Shown here one piece after another: positions 1-8,045 of a DNA stretch of 64,000 nucleotides (position 1 is its first letter; each line of letters starts with the position of its first letter). Position numbers and translations under genes: made by a program. The stretch is from Dechloromonas hankyongensis (GTDB lineage: Bacteria; Pseudomonadota; Gammaproteobacteria; Burkholderiales; Rhodocyclaceae). The notes beneath the pieces were generated by a model. It saw only the letters and a program-made list of their open reading frames with translations. It had not been told where the DNA came from and searched no databases. The DNA is taken from NCBI RefSeq assembly GCF_022012295.1, contig NZ_JAKLTN010000001.1, positions 744,001 to 808,000 of the forward strand. The letters are read 5' to 3'.

Positions 1-719
1 CCGGCATGCTGCAATACGACGGCGACCTGCAATTGCCGAAGCGCTTCCTGGTCGCCCCGCCGGCGATCAAGGACACCTCGGGCGAATGGTTCAGCAAACT
101 GGGCATCGCCCAGTTCGCCTGCTCGGAAACGCAGAAGTTCGGCCACGTGACGTATTTCTGGAACGGCAACCGTTCCGGCAAGTTCGACGGTGAAACCTGG
201 CAGGAAGTACCGAGCGACGTGGTGCCCTTCGAGCAGCGGCCATGGATGAAGGCCGCCGAAATCGCCGACGCGATGATCGCCGCCATCCAGTCCGGTAAAT
301 ACAAGACCCTGCGCTGCAATTTCGCCAATGGTGACATGGTCGGCCACACCGGCAATTTCGAGGCGGCACGTATCGCCGTCGAGGCGGTCGACCTGTCGCT
401 GGCCCGCGTGCTCAAGGCCATCGATGCGGCCGGCGGCGTGGCGCTGATCACCGCCGACCACGGCAACGCCGACGAAATGTTCGAACTGGACAAGAAAACC
501 AAGCAGCCGGCCATGAACAAGGACGGTTCGTTCAAGGCCAAGACGGCGCACACGCTGAATCCCGTGCCGCTGGTCCTCTACGACAACGTGTCGGGCGGCA
601 AGCTGGGCCTGCAGCAGACTGAAACCTGCGGCTTGTCGAATATCGCGGCGACCATCGCCAACCTGCTCGGCTACGAGAAGCACGGCCAGTGGGACGACAG
701 CGTGCTGGTCATCAAGTAA
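1..719 (+). CDS. gpmI: 2,3-bisphosphoglycerate-independent phosphoglycerate mutase, C-terminal part
   Basis: This cytosolic glycolytic enzyme interconverts 3- and 2-phosphoglycerate using two Mn ions. The window opens inside the gene; the frame is open to the left edge, and about 238 residues remain of a protein usually 510-550 residues long. The alkaline-phosphatase-type metal site is visible as TADHGNADEMF (about residue 150 of the visible part) and as the later HTLNPVPLVL stretch, whose histidine is a metal ligand in the family. The substrate-binding region carries the family motif GHVTYFWNGNR. The gene ends in TAA and is followed by a GC-rich hairpin. The ATG at position 6 is an internal methionine, not the start. 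Confidence 0.93.
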   Translation, partial: GMLQYDGDLQLPKRFLVAPPAIKDTSGEWFSKLGIAQFACSETQKFGHVTYFWNGNRSGKFDGETWQEVPSDVVPFEQRPWMKAAEIADAMIAAIQSGKYKTLRCNFANGDMVGHTGNFEAARIAVEAVDLSLARVLKAIDAAGGVALITADHGNADEMFELDKKTKQPAMNKDGSFKAKTAHTLNPVPLVLYDNVSGGKLGLQQTETCGLSNIAATIANLLGYEKHGQWDDSVLVIK

Positions 720-735
720 GCAAACCCCCAAGGCA

Positions 736-758
736 GGGGCGTCTCGCCGAGGCGCCCC
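736..758 (+). terminator. Hairpin after gpmI
   Basis: An inverted repeat with 10-base arms (736-745 and 749-758, one mismatch) and a 3-base loop lies 17 bases after the gpmI stop. There is no T-run, so it may act as a weak or Rho-assisted terminator, or only protect the 3' end. Confidence 0.45.
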
Positions 759-791
759 CACGCCAGCGCAGACCCGCTGGCAGGAGAGGCG

Positions 792-1667
792 ATGAACGAG
801 GCTTCCGAGCACGACAAGGCGGTGCAAGTGGCGCTGCATCCCGTGGCCTTCGGGCTGCGGGTGCTTAAGGCCTTCATGGCCAACCAGGGCCTGTTGCTGG
901 CCGGAGCGGTGGCGTATTACGCCCTGCTCTCCATTGTTCCGCTGCTCATCCTGACCGTCTTCGCCTTGTCGCACCTGGTCAGCGAAGCCGATCTGTTCCA
1001 GGTTCTCGGGCGCTATCTGGAATGGCTGGTGCCCAGCCAGTCGCAGGCGGTGCTGGCCGATGTGTCGGCCTTCCTGAACAACGGCGTGGGGGTCGGCGTA
1101 CTGTTGATAGGCACGATGATTTTCTTCAGTTCGCTGGCTTTTTCCGGGCTGCAAAAGGCGATGTGCATCATCTTCGCCCATCGCGGCCGCGAACGGCCGC
1201 GACATGCGCTGGTCTCGGCCATCCTGCCCTACTGTTTCGTGCTGCTGCTCGGCGTCACGCTGCTCGCCGTGACCTTCGCCTCGGCGCTGCTACAGGCCAT
1301 GGCGCAGGAGAGCCTGGTCGTTTTCGGCCACCAATGGAGCTTGGGTCGCCTGTCCGGCGGCCTGTTCTACGGCTTGGGCGTACTGATCGAAACGGTAGTC
1401 CTGGCCGGCCTCTACCTGGTCGTTCCGGTCGGCCGCACGCGCCTGAACCACGCCCTGATCGGCGGCTTCAGCGCCGCCGTGCTGTGGGAAATCCTGCGCC
1501 ACCTGCTGGTCTGGTACCTCGCCCACCTGTCGAAGGTCAGCGTCGTCTATGGTTCGCTGACGACGGCGGTGGTGGCGCTGTTTTCGATGGAACTGGCCGC
1601 GACATTGCTGCTGCTCGGCGCGCAGGTGATCGCCGAGTACGAACAGCTGAAAAAACTGCACGCCTAA
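792..1667 (+). CDS. YihY/BrkB family integral membrane protein
   Basis: A 291-residue inner-membrane protein of the YihY/virulence factor BrkB family (once misnamed ribonuclease BN). The family signature is seen at the N-terminus: GAVAYYALLSIVPLLIL around residues 38-54, followed by about five further hydrophobic segments, including one with LVVPVGRTRLNHALIGG, where the conserved polar loop sits. Length is normal for the compact form that lacks the long C-terminal cytoplasmic tail. The start at 792 follows AGGAG with about five bases of spacing. The molecular function of the family is not settled; export and lipid-transport roles have been proposed. It stands alone between gpmI and the stressosome operon. 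Confidence 0.85.
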   Translation: MNEASEHDKAVQVALHPVAFGLRVLKAFMANQGLLLAGAVAYYALLSIVPLLILTVFALSHLVSEADLFQVLGRYLEWLVPSQSQAVLADVSAFLNNGVGVGVLLIGTMIFFSSLAFSGLQKAMCIIFAHRGRERPRHALVSAILPYCFVLLLGVTLLAVTFASALLQAMAQESLVVFGHQWSLGRLSGGLFYGLGVLIETVVLAGLYLVVPVGRTRLNHALIGGFSAAVLWEILRHLLVWYLAHLSKVSVVYGSLTTAVVALFSMELAATLLLLGAQVIAEYEQLKKLHA

Positions 1668-1790
1668 TCGCCACGCTGGCTGGAACGAGGGCGCAGCCGT
1701 GCGGCAGCCCCCCGTTTCCCCTTGCCTGTCAGAACTGCGGCGCCCCGGGTGTCACCGCGCCGGAATCGCTGCAACCTATGCTGCCGCAAC

Positions 1791-1809
1791 GGTTCTAAGT
1801 TTTGGAACC
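1791..1809. promoter_or_regulatory. Inverted repeat upstream of the stressosome operon
   Basis: GGTTCTAA-GTT-TTGGAACC: 8-base arms with one mismatch around a 3-base centre, 47 bases before the first ATG of the operon. It could be an operator or a small hairpin in the leader. I see no convincing sigma-70 boxes next to it. Confidence 0.35.
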
Positions 1810-1855
1810 TAGCGCAGTAATTGCCGACTAACCTACTCCGCTTGTAGGAGGCATC

Positions 1856-2815
1856 ATGGCAGATCGTGAAGCGTTGCAGTCGGAATCGTCCATGTCCGCG
1901 GACGAAGTTGAACGGCGCAAGGCCTTTCTGGGCTTTACCGATGACGACGTGAGGGTGCTCGAGGGGGTCAACGACATCGCCACGCACTACGCCGATTCGA
2001 TGATCGAGGATTTCTACCGTCATCTGCTGAGTTTCGACGAAACGCGCGCCTTTTTTACCGATCCCGAATTGCTCAAGCATGTGAAGAACATGCAAAAGCT
2101 GTATTTCATGCGTTTGACGCAGGGACATTACGACCAGGAGTACGTCGCCAATCGGATTCGCATTGGGCGCGTCCATGAGCGTGTGGGTTTGCCGGTCAAA
2201 TCCTATTTCGGTATGTACTGCTTCTATTTGCGTGCCGTACTCGAGCGCCTGCGCACGGAGTTCGCGGAATCACCGGAGCAGGCGTTCAGCGTTTTCAATT
2301 CCCTGATGAAGCTGACCTTTTTCGACATGGGTCTGGCCATCGATACCTACATCGCGTCGCGCGAGCAAACCATCCAGGATCAACAGGAGGCGATTCGCGA
2401 GCTGTCTACACCGGTGCTGCTGTTGCGCCCCGGTTTGCTGCTGCTGCCGATCATCGGCGTGATCGATTCGCTGCGCGCCCGCCAACTGACCGAGCAGTTG
2501 CTGCGCTCGATCCGCGACAACCGGGCGCGGGTGGTGGTCATCGACGTCACCGGCGTGCCGTCGGTCGATACCAAGGTCGCCAACCATCTGGTCCAGACCG
2601 TCGAGGCGGCCCGCCTGATGGGGACGACGTCCATCGTCAGCGGGATCGCCCCCGAAATCGCCCAGACCATGGTCCGGCTCGCCATCGATCTGCGCCGCAT
2701 CAGGACGGTGGGCGATCTGCAGAGCGGCATCGAGGAGGCCGAACGCCTGCTCGGCTATACGGTGGTCGGGATAGATGGCAAGGCCGCCGGTGAGGCCAAC
2801 AAGGGGGCGGCATGA
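1856..2815 (+). CDS. rsbR: Globin-coupled RsbR-type stressosome scaffold (sensor globin-STAS)
   Basis: A 319-residue stressosome sensor/scaffold. Residues about 20-170 form a sensor-globin domain and residues about 185-300 a STAS domain. The globin carries VHERVGLPVKSYFGMY, the F-helix pattern of haem-binding globin-coupled sensors, with His107 as the candidate proximal ligand; Bacillus RsbR globins have lost haem. The two threonines that RsbT phosphorylates in Bacillus RsbR have counterparts at Thr185 (ELSTP in the linker) and Thr232 (DVTGVPSVDT in STAS). The start follows TAGGAGG at 1845-1851. It is the first gene of a five-gene operon and overlaps rsbS by ATGA. I infer an oxygen or redox gas sensor; ligand and output are untested. 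Confidence 0.88.
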   Translation: MADREALQSESSMSADEVERRKAFLGFTDDDVRVLEGVNDIATHYADSMIEDFYRHLLSFDETRAFFTDPELLKHVKNMQKLYFMRLTQGHYDQEYVANRIRIGRVHERVGLPVKSYFGMYCFYLRAVLERLRTEFAESPEQAFSVFNSLMKLTFFDMGLAIDTYIASREQTIQDQQEAIRELSTPVLLLRPGLLLLPIIGVIDSLRARQLTEQLLRSIRDNRARVVVIDVTGVPSVDTKVANHLVQTVEAARLMGTTSIVSGIAPEIAQTMVRLAIDLRRIRTVGDLQSGIEEAERLLGYTVVGIDGKAAGEANKGAA

Positions 2816-3174
2816 ACCACAGCCGCGCGTCTATCCTGAAGCTGGGGCAAACGCTGATCGTGTCGGTCCAGGAAGCCCTGATGGACGCCGACCTGACCGG
2901 GCTGCGCGACGAATTGGTCGCCGACGTCAAGAAGTACCGGGCGGCCTGCGTCGTCATCGACGTGACGGTGCTCGACGTGCTCGATTCCTTCGCCGCCCGC
3001 ACCCTGCGCCATATCGCCCAGATGACGCAACTGCTCGGGGCGCGCACCGTCATCGTCGGCATTCAGCCGGATGTGGCCTTCGCCATGGTGCAACTGGGTC
3101 TGACCCTTGAGGGCACGGATACCGCGCTCGATCTGGAAGACGCCTTGTCCCTGCTCAATGTCAAGGTGGGGTGA
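2812..3174 (+). CDS. rsbS: RsbS-type STAS protein of the stressosome core
   Basis: A 120-residue single-domain STAS protein, the second structural subunit of stressosomes, which holds RsbT until phosphorylated. Its length and register match Bacillus subtilis RsbS so well that the regulatory serine falls at the same number: Ser59 in LDVLDSFAAR. The GIQPDVAFAMVQLGL stretch is also typical of RsbS. Translation is probably coupled to rsbR through the overlapping stop/start, and rsbT follows after 7 bases. RsbT would phosphorylate Ser59 and so release itself; the RsbX-like protein two genes on would reverse this. Confidence 0.9.
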   Translation: MNHSRASILKLGQTLIVSVQEALMDADLTGLRDELVADVKKYRAACVVIDVTVLDVLDSFAARTLRHIAQMTQLLGARTVIVGIQPDVAFAMVQLGLTLEGTDTALDLEDALSLLNVKVG

Positions 3175-3181
3175 GAGCGTC

Positions 3182-3583
3182 GTGCCCGAAGAACTGAATG
3201 TACCGATCCGTTCCGAAGCCGATCTGGTGACCGCCCGGCTGCGCGGCCGCGAGTTGGCGGCGGCACTGCATTTTTCCTCGAGCGAACTGACCCTGATCGC
3301 CACCGCCATTTCCGAGGTGACCCGCAACATCCTGAGCTATGCCGGCAGCGGCGAACTGGATTTGCGCCACGTCCGGCGCGGCCAGCTGGAAGGCGTGGCG
3401 ATCATCGCCCGCGACCGGGGGCCGGGCATCGCCGATCTGTTCGCCGCTATGCAGGACGGCTTCAGCACCTCGGGCGGTCTGGGCCTGGGGCTGCCCGGTT
3501 CGAAACGGCTGATGGACGAGTTCGACGTGGCCTCCGAGGTGGGCAAGGGAACGACGGTGACGATGACCAAATGGAAAATGTAG
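3182..3583 (+). CDS. rsbT: RsbT-type switch serine/threonine kinase
   Basis: A 133-residue GHKL-fold kinase, the same length as Bacillus RsbT. The ATP site is clear: N-box EVTRNIL, G1 box DRGPGIAD and the glycine-rich GLGLGLPGSKRLMDEF. In known systems RsbT phosphorylates RsbR and RsbS, leaves the stressosome and activates a partner carrying an RsbU_N domain. GTG at 3182 is chosen because the conserved N-terminus (PEELNVPIRSEADL) starts there and it lies just after the rsbS stop; the same frame is open further upstream but that stretch overlaps rsbS. The gene overlaps the next by 13 bases. Confidence 0.9.
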   Translation: MPEELNVPIRSEADLVTARLRGRELAAALHFSSSELTLIATAISEVTRNILSYAGSGELDLRHVRRGQLEGVAIIARDRGPGIADLFAAMQDGFSTSGGLGLGLPGSKRLMDEFDVASEVGKGTTVTMTKWKM

Positions 3584-4215
3584 GGATTGCTAATACCCAC
3601 TCTGCCGCCTGCGAATACGCGGTTGCCAGCCGGCCTTTCCCCGGCGAACGCCAGTCGGGCGATGCGGCGCTGGTCGATGCCGATGCCGACAATATCCTGG
3701 TTGCCGTGGTCGACGGCCTGGGCCATGGCGAGGAGGCGGCCCACGCGGCAGATGTGGCGATCAAGGCTTTGCGCACCCCGGCCGGCCGCTCGGTGTCCAG
3801 CCTGCTCCAGCACTGCCACGAAGCCTTGCGCCCGACGCGCGGCGCCGCCGTCGCGCTGGCCACGCTGCAGGCCTCCGGCGCCACACTGACCTGGAGCGGG
3901 GTCGGCAATGTCGAGGGCGTGCTGATCCCGGCCCGCTACGGTCCGCCGCGCCGCAAGGAGTACCTGATCAACCAGGGCGGGGTGGTCGGCTATCGCATGC
4001 CGGCGGTGCGCGCCCGCACGGTGTCGATGCAGCCGGGCGACGTGCTGATTTTGGCCAGCGACGGTGTTGACGAGCGTTTTGCCGAGAACGACATGCCGGC
4101 CGGCGCACCCGAGCAGATGGCGCGGGCCATTCTTGAACGCCATGGCAAGGAGAGCGACGATGCCCTGGTGCTGGTTCTGCGCTGGCTGGGCACGGCGTGC
4201 GGAGGCACACCATGA
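3571..4215 (+). CDS. rsbX: RsbX-type PP2C serine/threonine phosphatase
   Basis: A 214-residue PP2C/SpoIIE-fold phosphatase, close in size to Bacillus RsbX. Metal-binding aspartates can be recognised in QSGDAALV, VVDGLGHG, ASDGVDERF and SDDALVLVL. The family removes phosphate from RsbS and RsbR and resets the stressosome. There is no extra sensory domain, which separates it from RsbU/RsbP-type phosphatases that act on RsbV. It starts inside the end of rsbT, and its TGA overlaps the ATG of the next gene, so all five genes of the operon are probably co-translated. Confidence 0.88.
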   Translation: MENVGIANTHSAACEYAVASRPFPGERQSGDAALVDADADNILVAVVDGLGHGEEAAHAADVAIKALRTPAGRSVSSLLQHCHEALRPTRGAAVALATLQASGATLTWSGVGNVEGVLIPARYGPPRRKEYLINQGGVVGYRMPAVRARTVSMQPGDVLILASDGVDERFAENDMPAGAPEQMARAILERHGKESDDALVLVLRWLGTACGGTP

Positions 4216-6200
4216 ATCTCGCAGCCCGGAACTTCGCGGTGGATTACGAAATGGCCTTCGTCGAATACCTGGAAGGGGGGGACGAAGAGACTGCCTTGCA
4301 GCGCGCCTATGAACTGGGCCGCCGGGCGATTGCCGGCGAGCAGAGCATCCTCGGCCTTATCGACATTCATCACCGCCTGCTGCAAACCGTCGAGGCGGAG
4401 CCTTCCGCCAGCCGGACGCTGCCGCGCAGCGAAGCTTTCTTGACCCAGGTCCTGGCCTTGTTCGAAATGACGCATCGGCAGACACTGGATCTGAACCGGT
4501 CGCTGCACGACAGCGAGCGGCGCAAGGCGGCCATACTGGGCAGCGCCTTCGACAGCATCGTCACTTTCGATATCGCCGGCCGTATCATCGAGTTCAACCC
4601 GGCGGCCGAGCAGATGTTCGGACACAGCCGGGCTGACGCCGTCGGCCGCGACCTGGTCGACCTGATCGTGCCGCCGGCACGGCGCGAAGCCTTCCGCCTG
4701 ATGCTTGCCTTCTGCCGCGGCAAGTGCGACGGAGCGGCGGCCGGGCAGCGCGAGGAAATGACGGCGCTGCGCGCCGACAGCAGCGAGTTCCCGGTCGAAA
4801 TGGCCGTCACCCTGGTAGACGTCAATCCCTTCCCCTTCTTTGCGGCCTTCGTCCGCGACCTCAGCGAACGCAAGGCCTACGAGGCAAAAATCGAATATCT
4901 GGCGACGCACGATGCCTTGACCGACCTGGTCAACCGCAACCTGCTCAAGGATCGCCTGGAAAATGCCATCGCCCATCTGGCGCGCGATCAGGACAATGCG
5001 CTGGCGGTGCTGTTCGTCGGCGTCGAGCGCTTCAAGTTCATCAACGACAGCATGGGCCATTCCTTCGGCGATGCGCTGATCCGGGAAATCGCCATTCGTC
5101 TGCGGCAGGTGGTCCACGACGGAGACACGCTGGCCCGCCATGGCAGCGACCAGTTCGTCATCGTGATGGACCGCCTGAAGAACGGGGCCGAAGAGGCGCT
5201 GCAAGGCGCGAGCAAGGTGCTGGCGGCCTTCATGCAACCGTTCACGACGGAAGGGCATGCGATACACCAGTTCTGCAGCATCGGGGTCAGCCTCTATCCG
5301 AACGACGGCAAGGATGCCGAAAACCTGCTGGCCAATGCCGACGCCGCCATGCATCGCGCCAAGGCGGCCGGCGGCGGCACGGTGCGCTTCTACACGCGCG
5401 ACCTGAGCGTCTTCGCCGCCGAGCGCGTCAAGCTGGAGAGCGCGCTGTGGAGCGGCCTGGAGCGCAGCGAGTTCAGTCTTTTCTACCAGCCGCAGGTGCG
5501 CGTCAGGGACAATGCCATCGTCGGCGCCGAAGCGCTGATCCGCTGGCAGCATCCCGAATTCGGCATGGTCTATCCGGCCCGCTTCATCGGCCTGGCCGAG
5601 GAGACCGGCCTCATCCGCCCGATCGGCGAATGGGCGCTGGTCACCGCCAATGCGCAGAACCGGGTGTGGCGGAGCCAGGGCTTTCCCGAACTACGCATGG
5701 CCATCAATGTGTCGACCCGCCAATTCCGCGACGGCGGCATCCTGCACTCGCTGCAGGCGCTGCTCGCCGCCGGTGAATTGGACCCCGGCTCGCTGGAGTT
5801 GGAAGTCACCGAAAGCAGCATGATGGACGACATGGAGGAGTCGATCGGCATCCTCAACGACTTGCGCGCGTTGGGCGCCAGCATCTCGCTCGACGATTTC
5901 GGCACCGGTTATTCATCGCTGGCGTATCTGCGCCGCCTGCCGGTCGACCGGCTGAAAATCGACCAGTCCTTCGTGCATGACATGGAGTCCGATCCGCAGA
6001 AGAAGACGATGATCAAGGAGATCATCCATCTCGCCCTGGCCTTCAATCTCGGCATCATTGCCGAAGGTGTCGAAACGAGCGGCGAACTCGGCTTTCTGGC
6101 CGAGCACGGCTGCCACGAATACCAGGGCTATTTCTACTCGCGGCCGGTCAGTGCCAGCGAGTTCGAGCGCCTGCTGCGCGCCCCGCGTACGAACGGCTGA
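4212..6200 (+). CDS. RsbU_N-PAS-GGDEF-EAL protein, probable stressosome-controlled c-di-GMP phosphodiesterase
   Basis: A 662-residue cytosolic protein and the likely output of the operon. Residues about 5-90 resemble the RsbU N-terminal RsbT-docking domain (YELGRRAI and a conserved IHH). A PAS domain follows (about 105-225), then GGDEF (about 235-395) and EAL (about 410-655). The GGDEF signature is degenerate, GSDQF at 311-315, so cyclase activity is doubtful. The EAL domain keeps EAL at 440-442, NVSTRQF, ELEVTESS, DDFGTGYSS, KIDQSFV, AEGVET and QGYFYSRP, so phosphodiesterase activity is expected. The start at 4212 follows GGAGG at 4201-4205 and overlaps the rsbX stop. I infer that free RsbT binds the N-terminal domain and alters c-di-GMP turnover. 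Confidence 0.85.
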   Translation: MNLAARNFAVDYEMAFVEYLEGGDEETALQRAYELGRRAIAGEQSILGLIDIHHRLLQTVEAEPSASRTLPRSEAFLTQVLALFEMTHRQTLDLNRSLHDSERRKAAILGSAFDSIVTFDIAGRIIEFNPAAEQMFGHSRADAVGRDLVDLIVPPARREAFRLMLAFCRGKCDGAAAGQREEMTALRADSSEFPVEMAVTLVDVNPFPFFAAFVRDLSERKAYEAKIEYLATHDALTDLVNRNLLKDRLENAIAHLARDQDNALAVLFVGVERFKFINDSMGHSFGDALIREIAIRLRQVVHDGDTLARHGSDQFVIVMDRLKNGAEEALQGASKVLAAFMQPFTTEGHAIHQFCSIGVSLYPNDGKDAENLLANADAAMHRAKAAGGGTVRFYTRDLSVFAAERVKLESALWSGLERSEFSLFYQPQVRVRDNAIVGAEALIRWQHPEFGMVYPARFIGLAEETGLIRPIGEWALVTANAQNRVWRSQGFPELRMAINVSTRQFRDGGILHSLQALLAAGELDPGSLELEVTESSMMDDMEESIGILNDLRALGASISLDDFGTGYSSLAYLRRLPVDRLKIDQSFVHDMESDPQKKTMIKEIIHLALAFNLGIIAEGVETSGELGFLAEHGCHEYQGYFYSRPVSASEFERLLRAPRTNG

Positions 6201-6214
6201 TCCAGGCCGCCCGT

Positions 6215-7888
6215 TTAACGGGGTGCCGCCGATTTTTTCAGGGTTGCCGTCAATTTGACGACCCGCGCGGAAATTTCCTGCAGTTCCGCTTCGATGGCTG
6301 CCACGCGGGCTGGATCGGCGGGCTGCAGCTTGTCCGAACCCGGCTGGGCGATCTCCGGCATTTCCAGCAATTCGAGCATCAGTTCGCTGGTCCGGCGCAT
6401 GTCCTTGAGCAGCGGCTGGCGCGGGTCGTCGGCGAAGAGGACGACCTGGTCGAATTGCACCATGGTCTGCCGGAAGGCGGGGACGTAAATGGTCTTGGCG
6501 CGTTCGTCCAGTTCCTTTTCGCTGAACTTTTTCTGCTCATGCTGGATGGTCTGGACGATACGGTTGAAGCTGTCCATGGCCTGCGCGAAATTCTCCCGGC
6601 TGGCCATGGCTTTCTTCAGGTCGATCGGGGCGTGCGGGGCAAAGGCCGCGACGGTGGCCGTGCCGCCCAGGGCCAGCACGATGGCGAGCATGGCGCGCCG
6701 GCGGTAGGTGAGGGTGAAATGGGCGAGGTCGAATTTTTCCGGCAGCACCCAGGCGAGCAGGCAGCCGCCGAGCAGGCCGCCGATATGGGCCGCATTGTCG
6801 ATGCCCGGCTTGGAGAAACCCTGAAGCAGCGCATAGATAATGAAAATACCGAGACTGCTGGAAGTCTGCTTGCTGAAAGCCTTGGGTAATTTGTCTCGGT
6901 GTTGCAGCACGGCCACCAATAAGGCCCCGGTTACCCCGAAAACGGCGCCCGAAGCGCCGACCGAAACAGCCTTCTGGGCCGAGAAGTGCAGACTGAGCGC
7001 GCTGCCCATCAAGCCGGCGCCAAGATAGATGATGGCGTACAGACGCTGGCCGTAGATGCGTTCGACGCTGACACCGGCGGCGACAAGGCCGATCATGTTC
7101 ATCGCGACGTGCATCAGGCCGCTGTGCAGGAAAGTGGCCGACAGCAGGCGCCACCACTCGCCCTGCTGGACGGCCGATGCGGCATTGCCGCCCCAGGTCA
7201 GCAGCTTGTCCGGCGCACTGTGGGCCAGGCCGCCGCCGAGGCCGAGGGTGACGAGCCAGATGGCGACATTGCCGGCGACCAGCAGCCAGGTCAGCCATGG
7301 CGTCGGGGCGAGGGCCTTGAGCGTTTCCTGGAATTCGTTTTCCTGGCTCAGTTCGCGGCTGATTTCGCTGGCCTGCCCGGCCAGCGGCGAGGCCCGTTCG
7401 GCCAGCCGGCGCTGGATGGCCTGGAGCAGCGCAGCCTGGGTGGCTGCATCGAACGATGCCAAGGGCAGGGCCGGGCGGGCCTCGTTGACGCCATTCCAGA
7501 ACTTGCGCCGGTCTTTCCGCTCCGGAGTTTCAGCCAATTCGAACTGGATCTGCTTGGCGCTTGGGTCTTTCGTTAACGACATCCCAACGATATCCGGCCA
7601 GGCGATTTGTTTTTCCCGGCCGGGCAGCAGCGGCGAGCGAATTCCCTGGTCGTCCAAAATGACCAGCGCCTTGCCGTTGCCCAGGCTGCGGCGCAGGAAG
7701 AAGTCTATCAAGGCAAACACGCCGAGGACGATTGCTGCAGTGACCAGCTGCGAAGCAGGGCTGCCTTTGCTGGTGTAGGCGAGGTAGGGGATCGACAGTG
7801 GGGCGCTCCACCACAGCCAGCGCCTGGATTTAGCGTGATAGCTGGTACTGGAGGCGTGGAAGTCTTGGGCCGGGAGGGTTTCGTTCAT
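6215..7888 (-). CDS. Rhomboid-family intramembrane serine protease with long N- and C-terminal regions
   Basis: A 557-residue membrane protein. Two hydrophobic segments (about 24-37 and 48-65) precede a soluble, beta-rich stretch (about 72-150) and the rhomboid core (about 200-390). The catalytic dyad is Ser313 in GASGAVFG and His368 in AAHIGG; the oxyanion-region motif HSGLMHVAMN contributes His260 and Asn264. A helical C-terminal region of about 160 residues follows one more hydrophobic segment (about 396-415). The core resembles GlpG/AarA enzymes; the flanking regions make it more than twice GlpG's length and may bind regulators or substrates. It is convergent with the EAL gene, with only 14 bases between the stops. 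The substrate is unknown. Confidence 0.85.
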   Translation of the reverse strand: MNETLPAQDFHASSTSYHAKSRRWLWWSAPLSIPYLAYTSKGSPASQLVTAAIVLGVFALIDFFLRRSLGNGKALVILDDQGIRSPLLPGREKQIAWPDIVGMSLTKDPSAKQIQFELAETPERKDRRKFWNGVNEARPALPLASFDAATQAALLQAIQRRLAERASPLAGQASEISRELSQENEFQETLKALAPTPWLTWLLVAGNVAIWLVTLGLGGGLAHSAPDKLLTWGGNAASAVQQGEWWRLLSATFLHSGLMHVAMNMIGLVAAGVSVERIYGQRLYAIIYLGAGLMGSALSLHFSAQKAVSVGASGAVFGVTGALLVAVLQHRDKLPKAFSKQTSSSLGIFIIYALLQGFSKPGIDNAAHIGGLLGGCLLAWVLPEKFDLAHFTLTYRRRAMLAIVLALGGTATVAAFAPHAPIDLKKAMASRENFAQAMDSFNRIVQTIQHEQKKFSEKELDERAKTIYVPAFRQTMVQFDQVVLFADDPRQPLLKDMRRTSELMLELLEMPEIAQPGSDKLQPADPARVAAIEAELQEISARVVKLTATLKKSAAPR

Positions 7889-8045
7889 GGAATGCAGCGA
7901 CCAAAGCAGAAAGCCGCATTCTAAATGACAATGTATTTGAAGGACTGTTCGGGTTTTTCGAAGGGTCAGTGATGCTGGCGGTGGTGGTTGGCGTTGGGCA
8001 CGATTCCTAAAATGAGGCTTTGCTTATTCACCGGGGCTGACCGCC

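Noticed and set aside
4902..5400. Active diguanylate cyclase in the stressosome output protein
   Set aside because: The signature is GSDQF rather than GGDEF/GGEEF; loss of the catalytic-loop Gly and Glu makes synthesis unlikely.
3990..5552. A 520-codon open frame opposite rsbX and the EAL gene
   Set aside because: Antisense to two proteins with clear catalytic motifs; no ribosome-binding site or domain.
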